Origin: Agarivorans sp. Toyoura001
Lineage (GTDB): Bacteria > Pseudomonadota > Gammaproteobacteria > Enterobacterales > Celerinatantimonadaceae
Direction: 5' to 3'
DNA: 64,000 bases
Assembly (NCBI RefSeq): GCF_005405585.1
Contig: NZ_BJEQ01000007.1
Coordinates: forward strand, 1-64,000
Below the pieces are notes generated by a model. It saw only the letters and a program-made list of their open reading frames with translations. It did no database searches and had not been told where the DNA came from. A program made the position numbers and the translations under genes. Shown here piece by piece: positions 19,014 to 30,400 of the stretch (its first letter is position 1; each line of letters starts with the position of its first letter).

Positions 19014-20477
19014 CTATTCTGCAATAACACTTCTATTTCTGCCATTTTGCTTGGCTTGGTACATCGCCTTGTCGGCACGGTCTATCAGTAAACTTGCCAG
19101 CACTTCATGGGTTTTAATCTGCGCAATACCACAGCTAATGGTCATGGTGATGAGATGGCCGTTAATGTTTAGTTCGTTGTGATTAACCGCTAGGCGGATC
19201 TTCTCTGCCACCTCTAAAGCAGCTAAGGCATCACAGTTTGGTAGCAATACAATAAACTCTTCGCCGCCCCAGCGGCAGATTACATCGGATTGACGAATAT
19301 GCTTTTGGGTTAATTCGGACATTTGTTTTAGTGCAATATCGCCAACATTATGGCCGTAGTTATCATTCACTGTTTTAAAGTGGTCAATATCGAAAATAAT
19401 AATCGAGCAGGGGCTATTGGCTCGGTGTTGAATATCAATTACTTGCTCTAAATGTCCTTCAAAGCTTTGTCGATTAGACATTCCCGTGAGTTTATCGGTA
19501 GAGGCCAGCGTTTCTAAATGGCGCTGGTATCGGCCCACAGTGAGGTTAGCGACAATTAAACTACACAGGGTGACCACTAGGCTAATAAACAGATTAATCC
19601 AAAGAGTTTGTCGCAACTGAGCAGTAGCAGGTAGGTCTTGCTGCTCAACAATAAGGTACCAATTAAACTCAGGAATGTAGCGCGCATTGAGATAAATCTG
19701 CGAACCATTTTCGTTAAAGCTGTATCGGCCTTCAGTGGCACTTAATATCAAGGTAGCTTGCTCGGCTAAGCCTGCGCGCTGTTTTATATTACGAGGCCCA
19801 GTAAAGCCAGAATCGCTCAAGGTGAGGTTGCCTAAAGGGTCAATAAAATAAACACTACGCTGGTAGTTTTTTTGATAGTGGCCAATCAGTTTCTTCACCG
19901 AGTCTACGCTTAGCCCAACACCGGTAACACCAATCAGCTTTTCATTAAAGTCATAGACTTTGTAGTTTACAAACACGGTAGTACGGCTTGTATCGGCAGT
20001 GTCGTAATCTATGTTTATTTCATAGTCTTGCGAGGGAGGAAGCTGGCTAACGCGGTAAAACCAAGCGTCATCAGGGTCATCAATGGACAGGCTTTTTATC
20101 ACCCCATCTGGGTGATAATAGCGGCTACTACTGGCCGATACAAAGAAGCTAGTCACAGTTTGATAGCGTTGTTGAATAGTACTTAAGTAACGAATAATTG
20201 GTGCAGCGTCTGGATCGGCTTCTAAGGCCCAGTCTCGTAAAAATGTATCTTGAGCCATTAGTGATGAAATAAAAATTGGTCGCAACAAATCTTGTTGAAT
20301 TTCGGAGTAAACCGTATCACTGGTAAGGGGTAAATGGGTGGTTTCGATTTGCTCTTTTAAAGAGTTATACGCCACTTGATAACTAAGCCAAGAAGTAAAG
20401 CAAAATGCGCATAGCAACATAAGTGGTAACAGCAGTAATAACTTACGTTTGTCCTTCCATGAACGGTTAATAGGCAC
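19014..20477 (-). CDS. Membrane diguanylate cyclase with Cache-type sensor
   Basis: This 487-residue enzyme would make cyclic di-GMP. TM1 lies at about residues 10-32, and a periplasmic dCache-like sensor of about 250 residues has DDAWFYRVSQLP and GVTGVGLSVDSV. TM2 is LWINLFISLVVTLCSLIVANL. The GGDEF domain has the active-site motif GGEEF (RWGGEEFIVLLP), preceded by DKLTGMSNRQSFE. I see no RxxD inhibitory site directly upstream of GGEEF (the residues are HIRQSDVICRW). The start is placed at GTG 20477 because AAGGAG lies five bases upstream; an ATG at 20492 is the alternative. It is divergent from the acyltransferase, with only 115 bp between starts. Confidence 0.9.
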   Translation of the reverse strand: MPINRSWKDKRKLLLLLPLMLLCAFCFTSWLSYQVAYNSLKEQIETTHLPLTSDTVYSEIQQDLLRPIFISSLMAQDTFLRDWALEADPDAAPIIRYLSTIQQRYQTVTSFFVSASSSRYYHPDGVIKSLSIDDPDDAWFYRVSQLPPSQDYEINIDYDTADTSRTTVFVNYKVYDFNEKLIGVTGVGLSVDSVKKLIGHYQKNYQRSVYFIDPLGNLTLSDSGFTGPRNIKQRAGLAEQATLILSATEGRYSFNENGSQIYLNARYIPEFNWYLIVEQQDLPATAQLRQTLWINLFISLVVTLCSLIVANLTVGRYQRHLETLASTDKLTGMSNRQSFEGHLEQVIDIQHRANSPCSIIIFDIDHFKTVNDNYGHNVGDIALKQMSELTQKHIRQSDVICRWGGEEFIVLLPNCDALAALEVAEKIRLAVNHNELNINGHLITMTISCGIAQIKTHEVLASLLIDRADKAMYQAKQNGRNRSVIAE

Positions 20478-20592
20478 TTGCTCTCCTTGCATTATGGCCT
20501 TTATTCAATGTTTTAGTGTAAGGTTAACGTTAGTCTTAGGCAACTCGCTTAGGCTGGCTCTAACCATTAATAATAAAAAGGTTAATGTTTTT

Positions 20593-21627
20593 ATGGCTAA
20601 CGACCAAGCTGTTCGCCCGTCCTTGTTTTACATTGAATGTTTGCGCTTTATTGCTGCTATTGCCGTGGTGGGAATTCATGTGCTCGGCCCTTATCGAGAC
20701 ATGGTCCCAGACTTAGCGTGGCACGAATGGCTGCCGGCTATTTCCCTCAACGCAATTAGCCGATGGGCGGTACCTATTTTTATTATGATTAGTGGTGCTT
20801 TGTTAATGTCGGATCGGCGGCCCTTTAATGTTGCTCACTATTTGCCGCGTCGTTTAGCCAAAGTGTTACTCCCTTTTTTAGCCTGGACAGTGATTTACGC
20901 CTTTGTTGGTGGTTACCAAGAAAGTGCTTGGTCTTGGGAGGCAACGGCAACGCTATTAGAAAATGCGCCGAATGAACATACTTGGTATCACCTCTGGTTT
21001 TTCTACGATTTTATCCCTCTATATTTTGTGATTCCGCTCCTCGCTCCTTTGTTATATAAAATGGATAAGCAGCGGATTCTGCTGCTGCTAGCTGCTTGGT
21101 TATTGCTGACCTTAATGCACTGGCTAAAAGTAGAAACGCCGCTACGCCAAAATATTATTTTGTATACCGGTTACCTGATTATGGGCTGGTACCTGTTTAA
21201 CAACGACCAACAAGCCCATTTGAAGTTTTGGCTTGCCACTGGCGCGGCAACTCTAGCGTTTAACGTATTCGGTAGCGCCTTTTTCATTTGGCAGCAAGGC
21301 GAATACAGCAGTGTATTTATGGGTTACAAAAGCTTGAATACAGCGGTAATAGCTATGAGTTTGTTTGTATTGATTAAAGCTTATGCTGAACGAGTGCCTG
21401 ACGGTTTTAGACCGTTGATTAAAATCATTTCAAAATACAGTTTCGGTATCTATTTAGTCCATCCACTTTTTCTGATTCCAGTGCGAAATCCAGATTATGG
21501 GATTTACCAATGGTTCGGCCACTCAAGCATTGCCTTGTTGGTAATTACTGTGGTGGCTTTATCTTTAGCGTTTGTGGTTAGCTGGTTGCTAACGCGTTCA
21601 TCGTTAACCCGCTGGTTAGTGCCTTAA
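20593..21627 (+). CDS. Membrane acyltransferase, acyltransferase_3 (OafA/WecH-like) family
   Basis: This protein of about 344 residues is predicted to have about ten membrane segments and to acylate a surface sugar or polysaccharide. The N-terminus has the family pattern LFYIECLRFIAAIAVVGIHV with the conserved His in TM1, followed by SRWAVPIFIMISGALLM. The C-terminal half is a series of hydrophobic helices. I place the start at ATG 20593, because an upstream extension to 20449 would run into the divergent cyclase gene and adds a sequence unlike the family. The acyl donor and target are not deducible. Confidence 0.85.
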   Translation: MANDQAVRPSLFYIECLRFIAAIAVVGIHVLGPYRDMVPDLAWHEWLPAISLNAISRWAVPIFIMISGALLMSDRRPFNVAHYLPRRLAKVLLPFLAWTVIYAFVGGYQESAWSWEATATLLENAPNEHTWYHLWFFYDFIPLYFVIPLLAPLLYKMDKQRILLLLAAWLLLTLMHWLKVETPLRQNIILYTGYLIMGWYLFNNDQQAHLKFWLATGAATLAFNVFGSAFFIWQQGEYSSVFMGYKSLNTAVIAMSLFVLIKAYAERVPDGFRPLIKIISKYSFGIYLVHPLFLIPVRNPDYGIYQWFGHSSIALLVITVVALSLAFVVSWLLTRSSLTRWLVP

Positions 21628-21628
21628 A

Positions 21629-21660
21629 GTGCTAATCGCCTATTTAAGTAGGCGACTAGC
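21629..21660. terminator. Possible bidirectional terminator hairpin
   Basis: GCTA-at-CGCCTA and TAGGCG-ac-TAGC form a stem interrupted by a small internal loop, between convergent genes. The T-tract is poor. Confidence 0.4.
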
Positions 21661-21668
21661 TAAAGGTA

Positions 21669-22958
21669 TTAACGCTTTAAGTCAAAAGAATCATAAGAAA
21701 CACGGTTGCTTGTGGTATTGATTGAGCGAGATTCGACTTGCGGCTGTAAAGCTATCCATTGATCAATTAGCTCATGGTATTCACTTTCAAAATCTGAGTA
21801 AGTTAACGCACTTCCATCAGGGCGCTTGGCGTAAGCATTAAATGCTTCTCTAAAGTCGGGGTTAGGTTGATTGAGAACATCATAGTTATATTCAGAATTT
21901 TGTTTATGGGTAACCACGTGGTACACGCCATTGTCAGCAATGTACTTAAGCACATTAATTATAAATCCCGGAGATGTGGCTTCTAAGTAACCTACTGCGA
22001 TACCGTAGTGGCTATAAGCGATTGAGCCTAAAGTGCTTTCCCACTTATCGTCTAAAGGATAGCGATTGTTATGCGTGGTGGGATCGGGTATGTGCCCCAT
22101 TGCGTGCTCGGCACTGCCTTCTAAAAACCAGCGATCTACTTGGCTTAAGTTAGTCACATATTGGTGCTGCACGGTATGCATCAGCTCATGCGTGACAATA
22201 TAAGCCGAAGTCGGTCTGTCATCATCAGTTCTGGCTGTATAGCCAACCAGGTTACCAGTGGCCCAATAATTCGTGTTATTGAATCCGTTATTTAGGCACA
22301 CAATAGGTTTTTCAGGGAGAGATTGCCCAAAAGAATCTGATAACGAGCTTGGATCTAGTTGCTCTTTTACCATTGTTATCAAATTAGCCATTTGAGATTT
22401 GTCTAAATGACGGACCTTCTGGTAAAGGTATTTTTTCTGCAAAGTCTCGTCAATAAGATCGTCGTAGTCTGTTGTTAGCTCTTCCCCGGTGATTTGTAGA
22501 TATAACTGTTTTCCTTCAAAAGTACTGGCATGCTCTTGGAAAAATGTAGTCGCAACAAGATATGTTTCCAAGCTAAACGGATAGCGTTGTTGTAGCGCCA
22601 GTAAATCTGTTCCCATTCGTTGTTGTAAATCCGTTAATCCAAATTCAGTCCAGCTGGCGAAGCGCTCAAATAGTTCAGTAGAAGTATTACTTCCCCCAAA
22701 AACCATTACCTTATCAGTTTCATAATAGCGATCGTAATTTCTACATATTTTGCTGTCATACATACTTAGGGTATTCGTTGGATAGACAAAGCCGCTAGCT
22801 GCTTTTGATTTCATCACTCCGTTTACAGTAGGTAGTTCTGGTGCGGGTTCACTAGTTTGTGAATTGTTAGAGCTTGCTGAGCCTCCCCCCCCACAAGCGA
22901 CGAGGGTTAGTGATAAACACACTGGGATGAGTAAGTTGGACGGGCGCAATAATTCCAT
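21669..22958 (-). CDS. Putative zinc metallopeptidase lipoprotein
   Basis: This 429-residue protein has a lipoprotein signal (LTLVAC) followed by a Gly/Ser/Asn-rich linker. It carries HELMH near residue 257 in the context TSAYIVTHELMHTVQ, followed about 25 residues later by FLEGSAEHAMGH, where Glu would be the third zinc ligand. This is a gluzincin-like arrangement. I do not recognise the exact peptidase family. The protein would sit on the outer membrane or cell surface. It is transcribed alone. It could be a protease acting on surface or host proteins, but no substrate can be inferred. Confidence 0.65.
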   Translation of the reverse strand: MELLRPSNLLIPVCLSLTLVACGGGGSASSNNSQTSEPAPELPTVNGVMKSKAASGFVYPTNTLSMYDSKICRNYDRYYETDKVMVFGGSNTSTELFERFASWTEFGLTDLQQRMGTDLLALQQRYPFSLETYLVATTFFQEHASTFEGKQLYLQITGEELTTDYDDLIDETLQKKYLYQKVRHLDKSQMANLITMVKEQLDPSSLSDSFGQSLPEKPIVCLNNGFNNTNYWATGNLVGYTARTDDDRPTSAYIVTHELMHTVQHQYVTNLSQVDRWFLEGSAEHAMGHIPDPTTHNNRYPLDDKWESTLGSIAYSHYGIAVGYLEATSPGFIINVLKYIADNGVYHVVTHKQNSEYNYDVLNQPNPDFREAFNAYAKRPDGSALTYSDFESEYHELIDQWIALQPQVESRSINTTSNRVSYDSFDLKR

Positions 22959-23112
22959 TTATAGCCTCTTGATTGAGCAGTTTTGTATATTGAGATGATT
23001 AATTGTTTTTTATTCAATATATTGGTTTCTATCGTTTGTTAATAGCTACACACCGTTTAATTGTGATTAATGTCAATAGCGTGGTGGCAGTAGCGATTAC
23101 TGAGGAAGTTTG

Positions 23113-24228
23113 ATGGAACAAATGCTCATGAAAAATGGCTTAGCTGAGCCTGCATTACAGCGTATTTCAAAAGGGTTAACTGCAGTTTATCCCCAGTTTG
23201 ATCGTGAGCGCTTTATGTCTTTGGTGCTAGATGGTCTTGAAGCCTTAGAGCTAAAGCAGCGGGTGACCCAAATTATTGAGGTGTTACAGCAAACCTTACC
23301 GGCTGACTTTAGTGAGACAGCAAAGATATTGTCTGAACTGCCAAAGCATTGGGATCGCGGTGACCCGGATGATAGCTTGCGTGGATTTGCTATTTGGCCA
23401 GTGACTGATTATGTTGCCGTTGCAGGGATAAATGATCCTCAACGCGCCTTGCCTGTATTAGCCCTATTAACTCCTTTGTTTAGTGCTGAGTTCGCTATTC
23501 GTCCGTTTATTGAAAAGTATCCAGAGTTAACGTGGTCGCAGTTACATGATTGGTGTGAAGATGAAGATGAGCACATCAGGCGTTTAGCCAGCGAAGGGTG
23601 CCGCCCGCGGCTACCTTGGGGGGCGCAATTAAAAGGGTTGATTGGCGATCCCACTCCTATTCTTGCTTTGCTGGATAAGCTTAAAGCAGATGATAGTTTA
23701 TACGTGCGGCGCTCGGTGGCGAATAACTTAAATGACATCAGCAAAGATCACCCCGAGCAGGTGTTAGCGCTTTGCCAACGTTGGCAAAGCAAGGCCAGTG
23801 AAGAAGTGGAATGGGTGATAAAACATGCGACTCGTAGCTTGGTGAAACAAGGGCACCCTTTAAGTTTCCCCCTGTTGGGATACACCGCTAAGCCGCAGAT
23901 TGAGTTGGAAGAATTTGCGTTACTTAAGCCACAAGTAAAAATGGGGGATTCGCTCACCTTTGCCTTGGCGATTCGGGCTAAGCAAGCTAAGCAAAAGTTT
24001 GTGTTAGATTTTGCGGTGCATTTTGTTAAAGCAAATGGGAAAACCGCTGCCAAGGTATTTAAGTTAAAGAACCTTAGCTTAAACAAAGATGAAATGTTTG
24101 CGATTGAAAAACAACACTCGTTTAAAGCGATCTCTACCCGCAAATATTATCCCGGTGAACACTTTGTAGCCTTGCACATCAATGGCCAAGAGATTGCGCG
24201 TTTGGGCTTTGAATTAACGCAGGACTAA
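23113..24228 (+). CDS. AlkC-type DNA alkylation repair glycosylase
   Basis: This protein of about 371 residues is a HEAT-like-repeat DNA glycosylase, a family that removes cationic alkylated bases without flipping them out. The helical repeat part covers about residues 1-260, with FAIWPVTDYVAVAG, IRRLASEGCRPRLPWG and YVRRSVANNLNDISKDHP. The last 100 residues look like an immunoglobulin-fold domain, as in the AlkC subtype carrying an extra C-terminal domain. I start at ATG 23113 because TGAGGAAG precedes it (a TTG lies just before). It is a single gene with its own terminator. Confidence 0.85.
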   Translation: MEQMLMKNGLAEPALQRISKGLTAVYPQFDRERFMSLVLDGLEALELKQRVTQIIEVLQQTLPADFSETAKILSELPKHWDRGDPDDSLRGFAIWPVTDYVAVAGINDPQRALPVLALLTPLFSAEFAIRPFIEKYPELTWSQLHDWCEDEDEHIRRLASEGCRPRLPWGAQLKGLIGDPTPILALLDKLKADDSLYVRRSVANNLNDISKDHPEQVLALCQRWQSKASEEVEWVIKHATRSLVKQGHPLSFPLLGYTAKPQIELEEFALLKPQVKMGDSLTFALAIRAKQAKQKFVLDFAVHFVKANGKTAAKVFKLKNLSLNKDEMFAIEKQHSFKAISTRKYYPGEHFVALHINGQEIARLGFELTQD

Positions 24229-24241
24229 AACCGCAACAAAT

Positions 24242-24270
24242 AAAAAAGCCAAGCATAGCTTGGCTTTTTT
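24242..24270. terminator. Bidirectional terminator between alkC-like and frmB genes
   Basis: AAAAAAGCCAAGC-ATA-GCTTGGCTTTTTT forms a symmetrical stem between convergent genes. Confidence 0.88.
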
Positions 24271-24290
24271 GGCTGTATTTCAAGTGCTCG

Positions 24291-25130
24291 TTATAGTAAG
24301 TGCTGAGCGTGAAAGGCTAAGTGTGACTCAATAAAACTCGCAATGAAGAAGTAGCTATGGTCATAACCCGGATGCATGTTTACCTTCAGCGGGTAATTGC
24401 TTTGCTTCGCGGCGGCGATTAAGGCCTCAGGTTTTAGTTGCTCAAACAAAAACTGATCTGCTTCTCCTTGGTCAATTAAGGCCGGTACATACTGGCTAGC
24501 CTTACGCATTAGCAAACTGGCGTCGTATTGCTCCCAATGTTGTCGGTCTTGACCCAAATATGCCGTAAAGGCTTTTTGTCCCCAAGGTACTGCGCTGGGA
24601 TTACAAATGGGGCTAAAGGCTGATACCGAGCTATAGCGTTGCGGATTACGCAAAGCGATTGTTAAGGCGCCATGTCCCCCCATTGAGTGGCCTGAAATCG
24701 CCCTTTTGTTGCTCACCGGAAAGCGCGACTCAATCAGTGCTGGTAACTCCTTCACAATGTAGTCGTACATTTGATAGTGCGAACTCCACGGCGCTTGGTT
24801 AGCGTTTAGGTAAAAACCGGCCCCTTGGCCCAAGTCGTAGCCGCTATCATCGGCCACATCATTGCCTCGTGGACTAGTATCGGGCGCCACAATGGCAATG
24901 CCTAACTCTGCAGCTAGACGTTGTGCGCCGGCTTTTTGCATAAAGTTTTCATCGCTACAAGTGAGCCCAGACAACCAATACAGCACGGGGACAGGCTGAT
25001 TAGCACTGGCTTGTGGCGGCAAATAAATAGCAAATGTAGCCACGCCATTTAAACTGCTAGCATGGTGGCTGTAGCGTTTGTGCCAGCCGGCAAAGCTTTT
25101 GTTTTCACTGATAAGTTCAATGTCTTGCAT
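24291..25130 (-). CDS. frmB: S-formylglutathione hydrolase
   Basis: This 279-residue esterase D-type alpha/beta hydrolase converts S-formylglutathione to formate and glutathione, the second step of formaldehyde detoxification. The nucleophile Ser 149 is in [10 protein letters not shown]; Asp 225 (GEADQF) and His 258 (GYDHSYFF) complete the triad. The motif [16 protein letters not shown] is typical of the family. It lies 12 bp downstream of the dehydrogenase gene on the same strand and is almost certainly co-transcribed with it. GGAG precedes the ATG. Confidence 0.95.
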   Translation of the reverse strand: MQDIELISENKSFAGWHKRYSHHASSLNGVATFAIYLPPQASANQPVPVLYWLSGLTCSDENFMQKAGAQRLAAELGIAIVAPDTSPRGNDVADDSGYDLGQGAGFYLNANQAPWSSHYQMYDYIVKELPALIESRFPVSNKRAISGHSMGGHGALTIALRNPQRYSSVSAFSPICNPSAVPWGQKAFTAYLGQDRQHWEQYDASLLMRKASQYVPALIDQGEADQFLFEQLKPEALIAAAKQSNYPLKVNMHPGYDHSYFFIASFIESHLAFHAQHLL

Positions 25131-25142
25131 GCCGTTTTACTC

Positions 25143-26282
<1,140 letters not shown>

Positions 26283-26464
26283 TCATTGGTGTTAGTGATC
26301 GCCAGGTTGGGCGTATCTAATGCGAACATTATATTTATTTCTAGTTTGGTGATAATCTGGTTTTTTGTTAATTCACTTTTACTGTGTGGTAATAATCATT
26401 GATTGAAGTCCTGTGACTTGCTCAAGTGTATTTCCTGCAGTGTTATTTGCTTAGGTGGGTCACT

Positions 26465-27340
26465 ATGTTCCAGTGGGACGGTATTAACGAATTTGTGGCA
26501 GTGGTTGAAACGCAGAGCTTTACAGTGGCGGCTCAACGCTTAGGTATTTCCACAGCCCAAGTTAGTCGACAAATTTCTCAGCTGGAAACTCGCTTGGCCA
26601 TTAAGCTATTTTATCGCACCACTCGACGGGTCTCGGTGACCGATAGTGGTCAATTATTCTACCAACAGTGTAGGCCATTGATTGAGGGCTTGCAGGATGC
26701 TGAACGAAGTTTAAGCCAGTTACAAAACGTGCCTCGTGGCAGCTTTAGCATGACAGCACCAGTGACCTTTGGTGAGCAGCATATCGCGCCAGCAGTGAAT
26801 GATTTTTGCCTGCAATATCCTGAGTTACAAGTATCGCTACAGCTAACTAATCAAAAAATTGATTTAGTTGATGAAGCTATTGATTTAGCGATACGGCTGG
26901 GTGATTTACCTGATTCAAGCATGATGGCCAAACGATTAGGTGAACGTAGCTTACATGTGTGTGCATCACCCGCATACTTGGCGCAATATGGTGCGCCCTA
27001 TAGTGTTAATGAACTTACCAAGCATAATTGTCTTCAGGGAAGTGCCGAGTATTGGCGGTTTGCTGAGCAGGGTAAAAGTACTACCTTAAAAGTGAGGGGC
27101 CGTTTGCGCTGTAATAGTGGGAACGCCCTGGTAGACGCTAGCTTGAAAGGGCTGGGCATTGTGCAGTTACCCGATAGTTACGTGAAAGAGCATTTGCAAT
27201 CGGGAGCATTGGTAGAGTTATTGCTGCCTTATCAAAAAGACCCTGAGGGTATTTGGGCGCTCTATCCCCATAATCGTTATTTATCTAATAAAGCCAGTTT
27301 AATGCTGTCTCACCTGCAGGCGTATTTCGCGGATGTATAA
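26465..27340 (+). CDS. LysR-family regulator, divergent from frmAB
   Basis: This protein of about 291 residues has an N-terminal winged helix (FVAVVETQSFTVAAQRLGIS, then QVSRQISQLETRL) and a C-terminal LysR substrate domain (GSFSMTAPVTFGEQHIAP). I choose ATG 26465 (MFQWDGINEF), because the upstream extension to 26426 adds residues not seen in LysR proteins. Its back-to-back arrangement with frmA suggests control of formaldehyde detoxification; the effector is unknown. Confidence 0.88.
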   Translation: MFQWDGINEFVAVVETQSFTVAAQRLGISTAQVSRQISQLETRLAIKLFYRTTRRVSVTDSGQLFYQQCRPLIEGLQDAERSLSQLQNVPRGSFSMTAPVTFGEQHIAPAVNDFCLQYPELQVSLQLTNQKIDLVDEAIDLAIRLGDLPDSSMMAKRLGERSLHVCASPAYLAQYGAPYSVNELTKHNCLQGSAEYWRFAEQGKSTTLKVRGRLRCNSGNALVDASLKGLGIVQLPDSYVKEHLQSGALVELLLPYQKDPEGIWALYPHNRYLSNKASLMLSHLQAYFADV

Positions 27341-27390
27341 ATGGTTGATGAGCTTACCTGTGCAGTAGAAGTTTACCAGTGAGTAGTATA

Positions 27391-27421
27391 TTAAAAGTGG
27401 GCTAAGTAAGCTTAGCCCACT
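27391..27421 (-). terminator. Terminator of the large glycosidase-like gene
   Basis: The 11-bp perfect stem AGTGGGCTAAG/CTTAGCCCACT with a 4-nt loop is followed on the minus strand by TTTTAAT. It lies between convergent genes. Confidence 0.7.
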
Positions 27422-27430
27422 GAATGGAGT

Positions 27431-30400
27431 TTATTGCGCGCTTAGTTCTAGTGAACGCCAGCGACCACGTGCGTAGTCTGCTTGTCCGTTACTCGAAATC
27501 ACTTCGCCATTAGAGGTGGAGTTAAATTCAATTTGAATCACATCACCTTGAGTTAACGAAATATCGCTCCAAGTATGTTTACTGGTTTGGTAGTTGTTTG
27601 CCGATTTAGGGTTAGTATATTCACCCACTTGTTGGCCATTGACCACTAAACGATAGTTACTCTCTCCGTCATTTTCAGTAAGCGTTGTGATAGTGATGCT
27701 ATAGTCTGCGTTATCACCATTAAAGGTGTAGCGCGCTGCAGCGTACTTATCTTTATAACTCCCTGCATTTACCGCCAAAGCATTGCGAGCAATGTCTTTA
27801 TAAGCAGGTACAAAACCATTCACTGTTGAGATATCAAAGCTATTTATATCTAAGACAATTTTACTCACGGGAGGTTGGCTAGGATTATCGCCACCTTGGC
27901 CATTCTCACCTAGCTCACGATTGGTGATCAGAGCGACCCAATCTTGAATGGTTTCGCTAGGTGGATTGCCAATATTAAGCGTAGTACCGCCGCTTAGGCT
28001 TAAGCCTTTGCTGAGAGCTCCACTGCGTGGGTTGTACCAGTACACTTGATAAAGGTTGTTATTGGCTAAGGTAATGTTAGTGCTGCCACCTTTACGCAAG
28101 TTAATGATGTAGTTGTTTTGCTTATCAGATAACACCCAATTGTTATTGCTTGAAGTGGCTGAATTATCTACCTCAAGGTTTTGTAGGTTTAAACCTAACT
28201 GAGCTTGCAAGACCTCTTTGAAGAAGTAGTGAACGTGACCTGTTTGTTGCCATAACTGATCAAATTCGCGTAAATCTTCTACCGCCAAGTCGTAAGCATG
28301 GCCACCGTCATTTTTTAAGTACCAAGAGAAGCCAGCACCGCCCGACATAACACTGGCCCACATCCAGTAAACACGCTGGCGAGAGCTTACATCTTGATAA
28401 GGTTTAGGTGCATGGCTACCCGAGGCTTCGGTATAGGTAACGTACCATTGTTTACCCGCTGCCGCAGATTTGTTTAACCAGCTAATGGTTTCCCCATAAA
28501 CTGAGTTACGTGTTGCCGTTGCGCTAGCGTTTTCTGGAATGCTGCCATATTGAATAGTTGGGCCGCCGAAGCTTGCGTGACCTAACATATCATCGTAACG
28601 ATCGTGTTGACCTGGGTAAGTATGCAGGGTAATGCCATGATTATAGGGGTCGAGATTTTGAATATAATCCGAGTAAGATTTTAACGCTGCAATTGAAGTG
28701 GCATCTTGCTCTTCGCCTAGGTTCCACTGCACTGCGGGGTGGTGGGCAAAGCGTGAGATTAACTCACGGTAATACAGCTTACGCTCTAAACCTAAACTGG
28801 CATTGTTAAGCAATGTTTCGTTTTCGGTTTCTTGAGTCATCATATGCAGCATAATGCCTTGCTGTGTCATATGTGAAAAGGCGCGTTCCCACTGGTCTAA
28901 TTTACTCACATCAAAGGTGCGTTTGTTATTGCCATTTTCTTGATAAATCAACCAAGGATGGGCATCACAGCCATCACCTTTTACGGTGTTCAGCATAATG
29001 TAAGCGCTGTTTACCTGATGCGAGCCTAGGTAGTTGATTAAGCCAATTAAGCCTTTGCCTTTTTGTTGAGCGCCAGACCAGCTTGGATCACCGACTTGCC
29101 AGTCACTTTCGTGCTCAGCAAACTGGTGCAAAATGCCTTTACACGAGCCGCCGCTGCCTTTTACTGTGTTGTCAAAGTCAGCATAACCAAAGATGTTCTC
29201 TGGGCTACCCATTCCTGCTTCAATAAATACATTGCCGCTGCCGGCAAAGCGCTGATAACGTTCGCCATCTATATGCTGCAATAAACCTTGGCTACGCAAA
29301 TCTTGGCTATCGGCAGTAGAGGCAGTAACCGTAAAGGTTCCCTTATTTCCATCGAAACCGGCGATTGCTTGGCCTGAATTCGCTTGGTTATCTACCGCAA
29401 TGTTAGTGCCTTTACGGAAAGATACTTGGTAATCCCAGTCTCCCGTGTTTGGTGGCATAAAATAGGCGCGCCATACATCACCTTGGCCAGCGCCGCTGTC
29501 GGCAGCATCGCCTGAGGCTGCAAAGTGACCCGGTACCACAACACGCTGATTGCCTTGGCTGAAGGTGACATCAAAACGATGGTTAGTGAAGGTGGCTGTA
29601 TCACTTTCATCAGCAAAGTAACCTTTACAGTTAAGCTCTACTCTATGCCATTGTTGATTTTCGCCCACTATTTCACAGGTTTTTGCTGTCGCTGTGGCAA
29701 GGGTTTCTGGCAGATTCAGATTTTGTGCTTCAGCAGTTCCCACCGAGGTATGGCGGAATACAAAGCGATCTACTTTAAAAAACTTAGAGCGGCCAGAAAG
29801 GGTAAAAGTATATGTTTCGCCAGCGTTTAAGTGATAAATAGCGTTGTGCTTAGCATGGTTTTTATCTAAACGTTTACCAGAAGCCCACACGAATTTTTTA
29901 TCCGCTCCACCATAGAATTTGGTATCAGAGCTTAAAATGGCTTTAGTGGCATTACCATCGCCATCAATGGATTGATAGTTGCCATCTAATCGCACATAAC
30001 CGTCGTTGGCTACGTCACTGCGGTTATCAATGGTTTCTCTCGCAACGTACATATGTAAGTGATACGTACCCGTTTGCGCAGCGGTAAAGCTGTACACCAA
30101 AGGAGAGTTAACCGGACCAGATATATAGCTGTTGCCGTTAAACTCTAAGTATCCATTGCCGGTATAGCCGCTTACATCAGATTTACGCTGCCATTCGCCT
30201 AAGTCCGATAAGGTATTCTCAGCTTCAATAATGATTAAGCCATTCAGCTCTTGATATTGGGTAGTGACCTCTGGTGCGTTATTGTCACCGCCGTTGTCGC
30301 CACCGTTATCGCCGCCGTTGTCACCGCCATTGTCACCGCCATTGTCACCACCATTGTCGCCGCCGTCATTTATATCTCGGCATGCTTCGGTTCCACACTG

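Noticed and set aside
30278..30366. Regular short repeats resembling a CRISPR array
   Set aside because: The units are 12 bp with no spacers and encode the in-frame (GGDN)n linker of a real gene.
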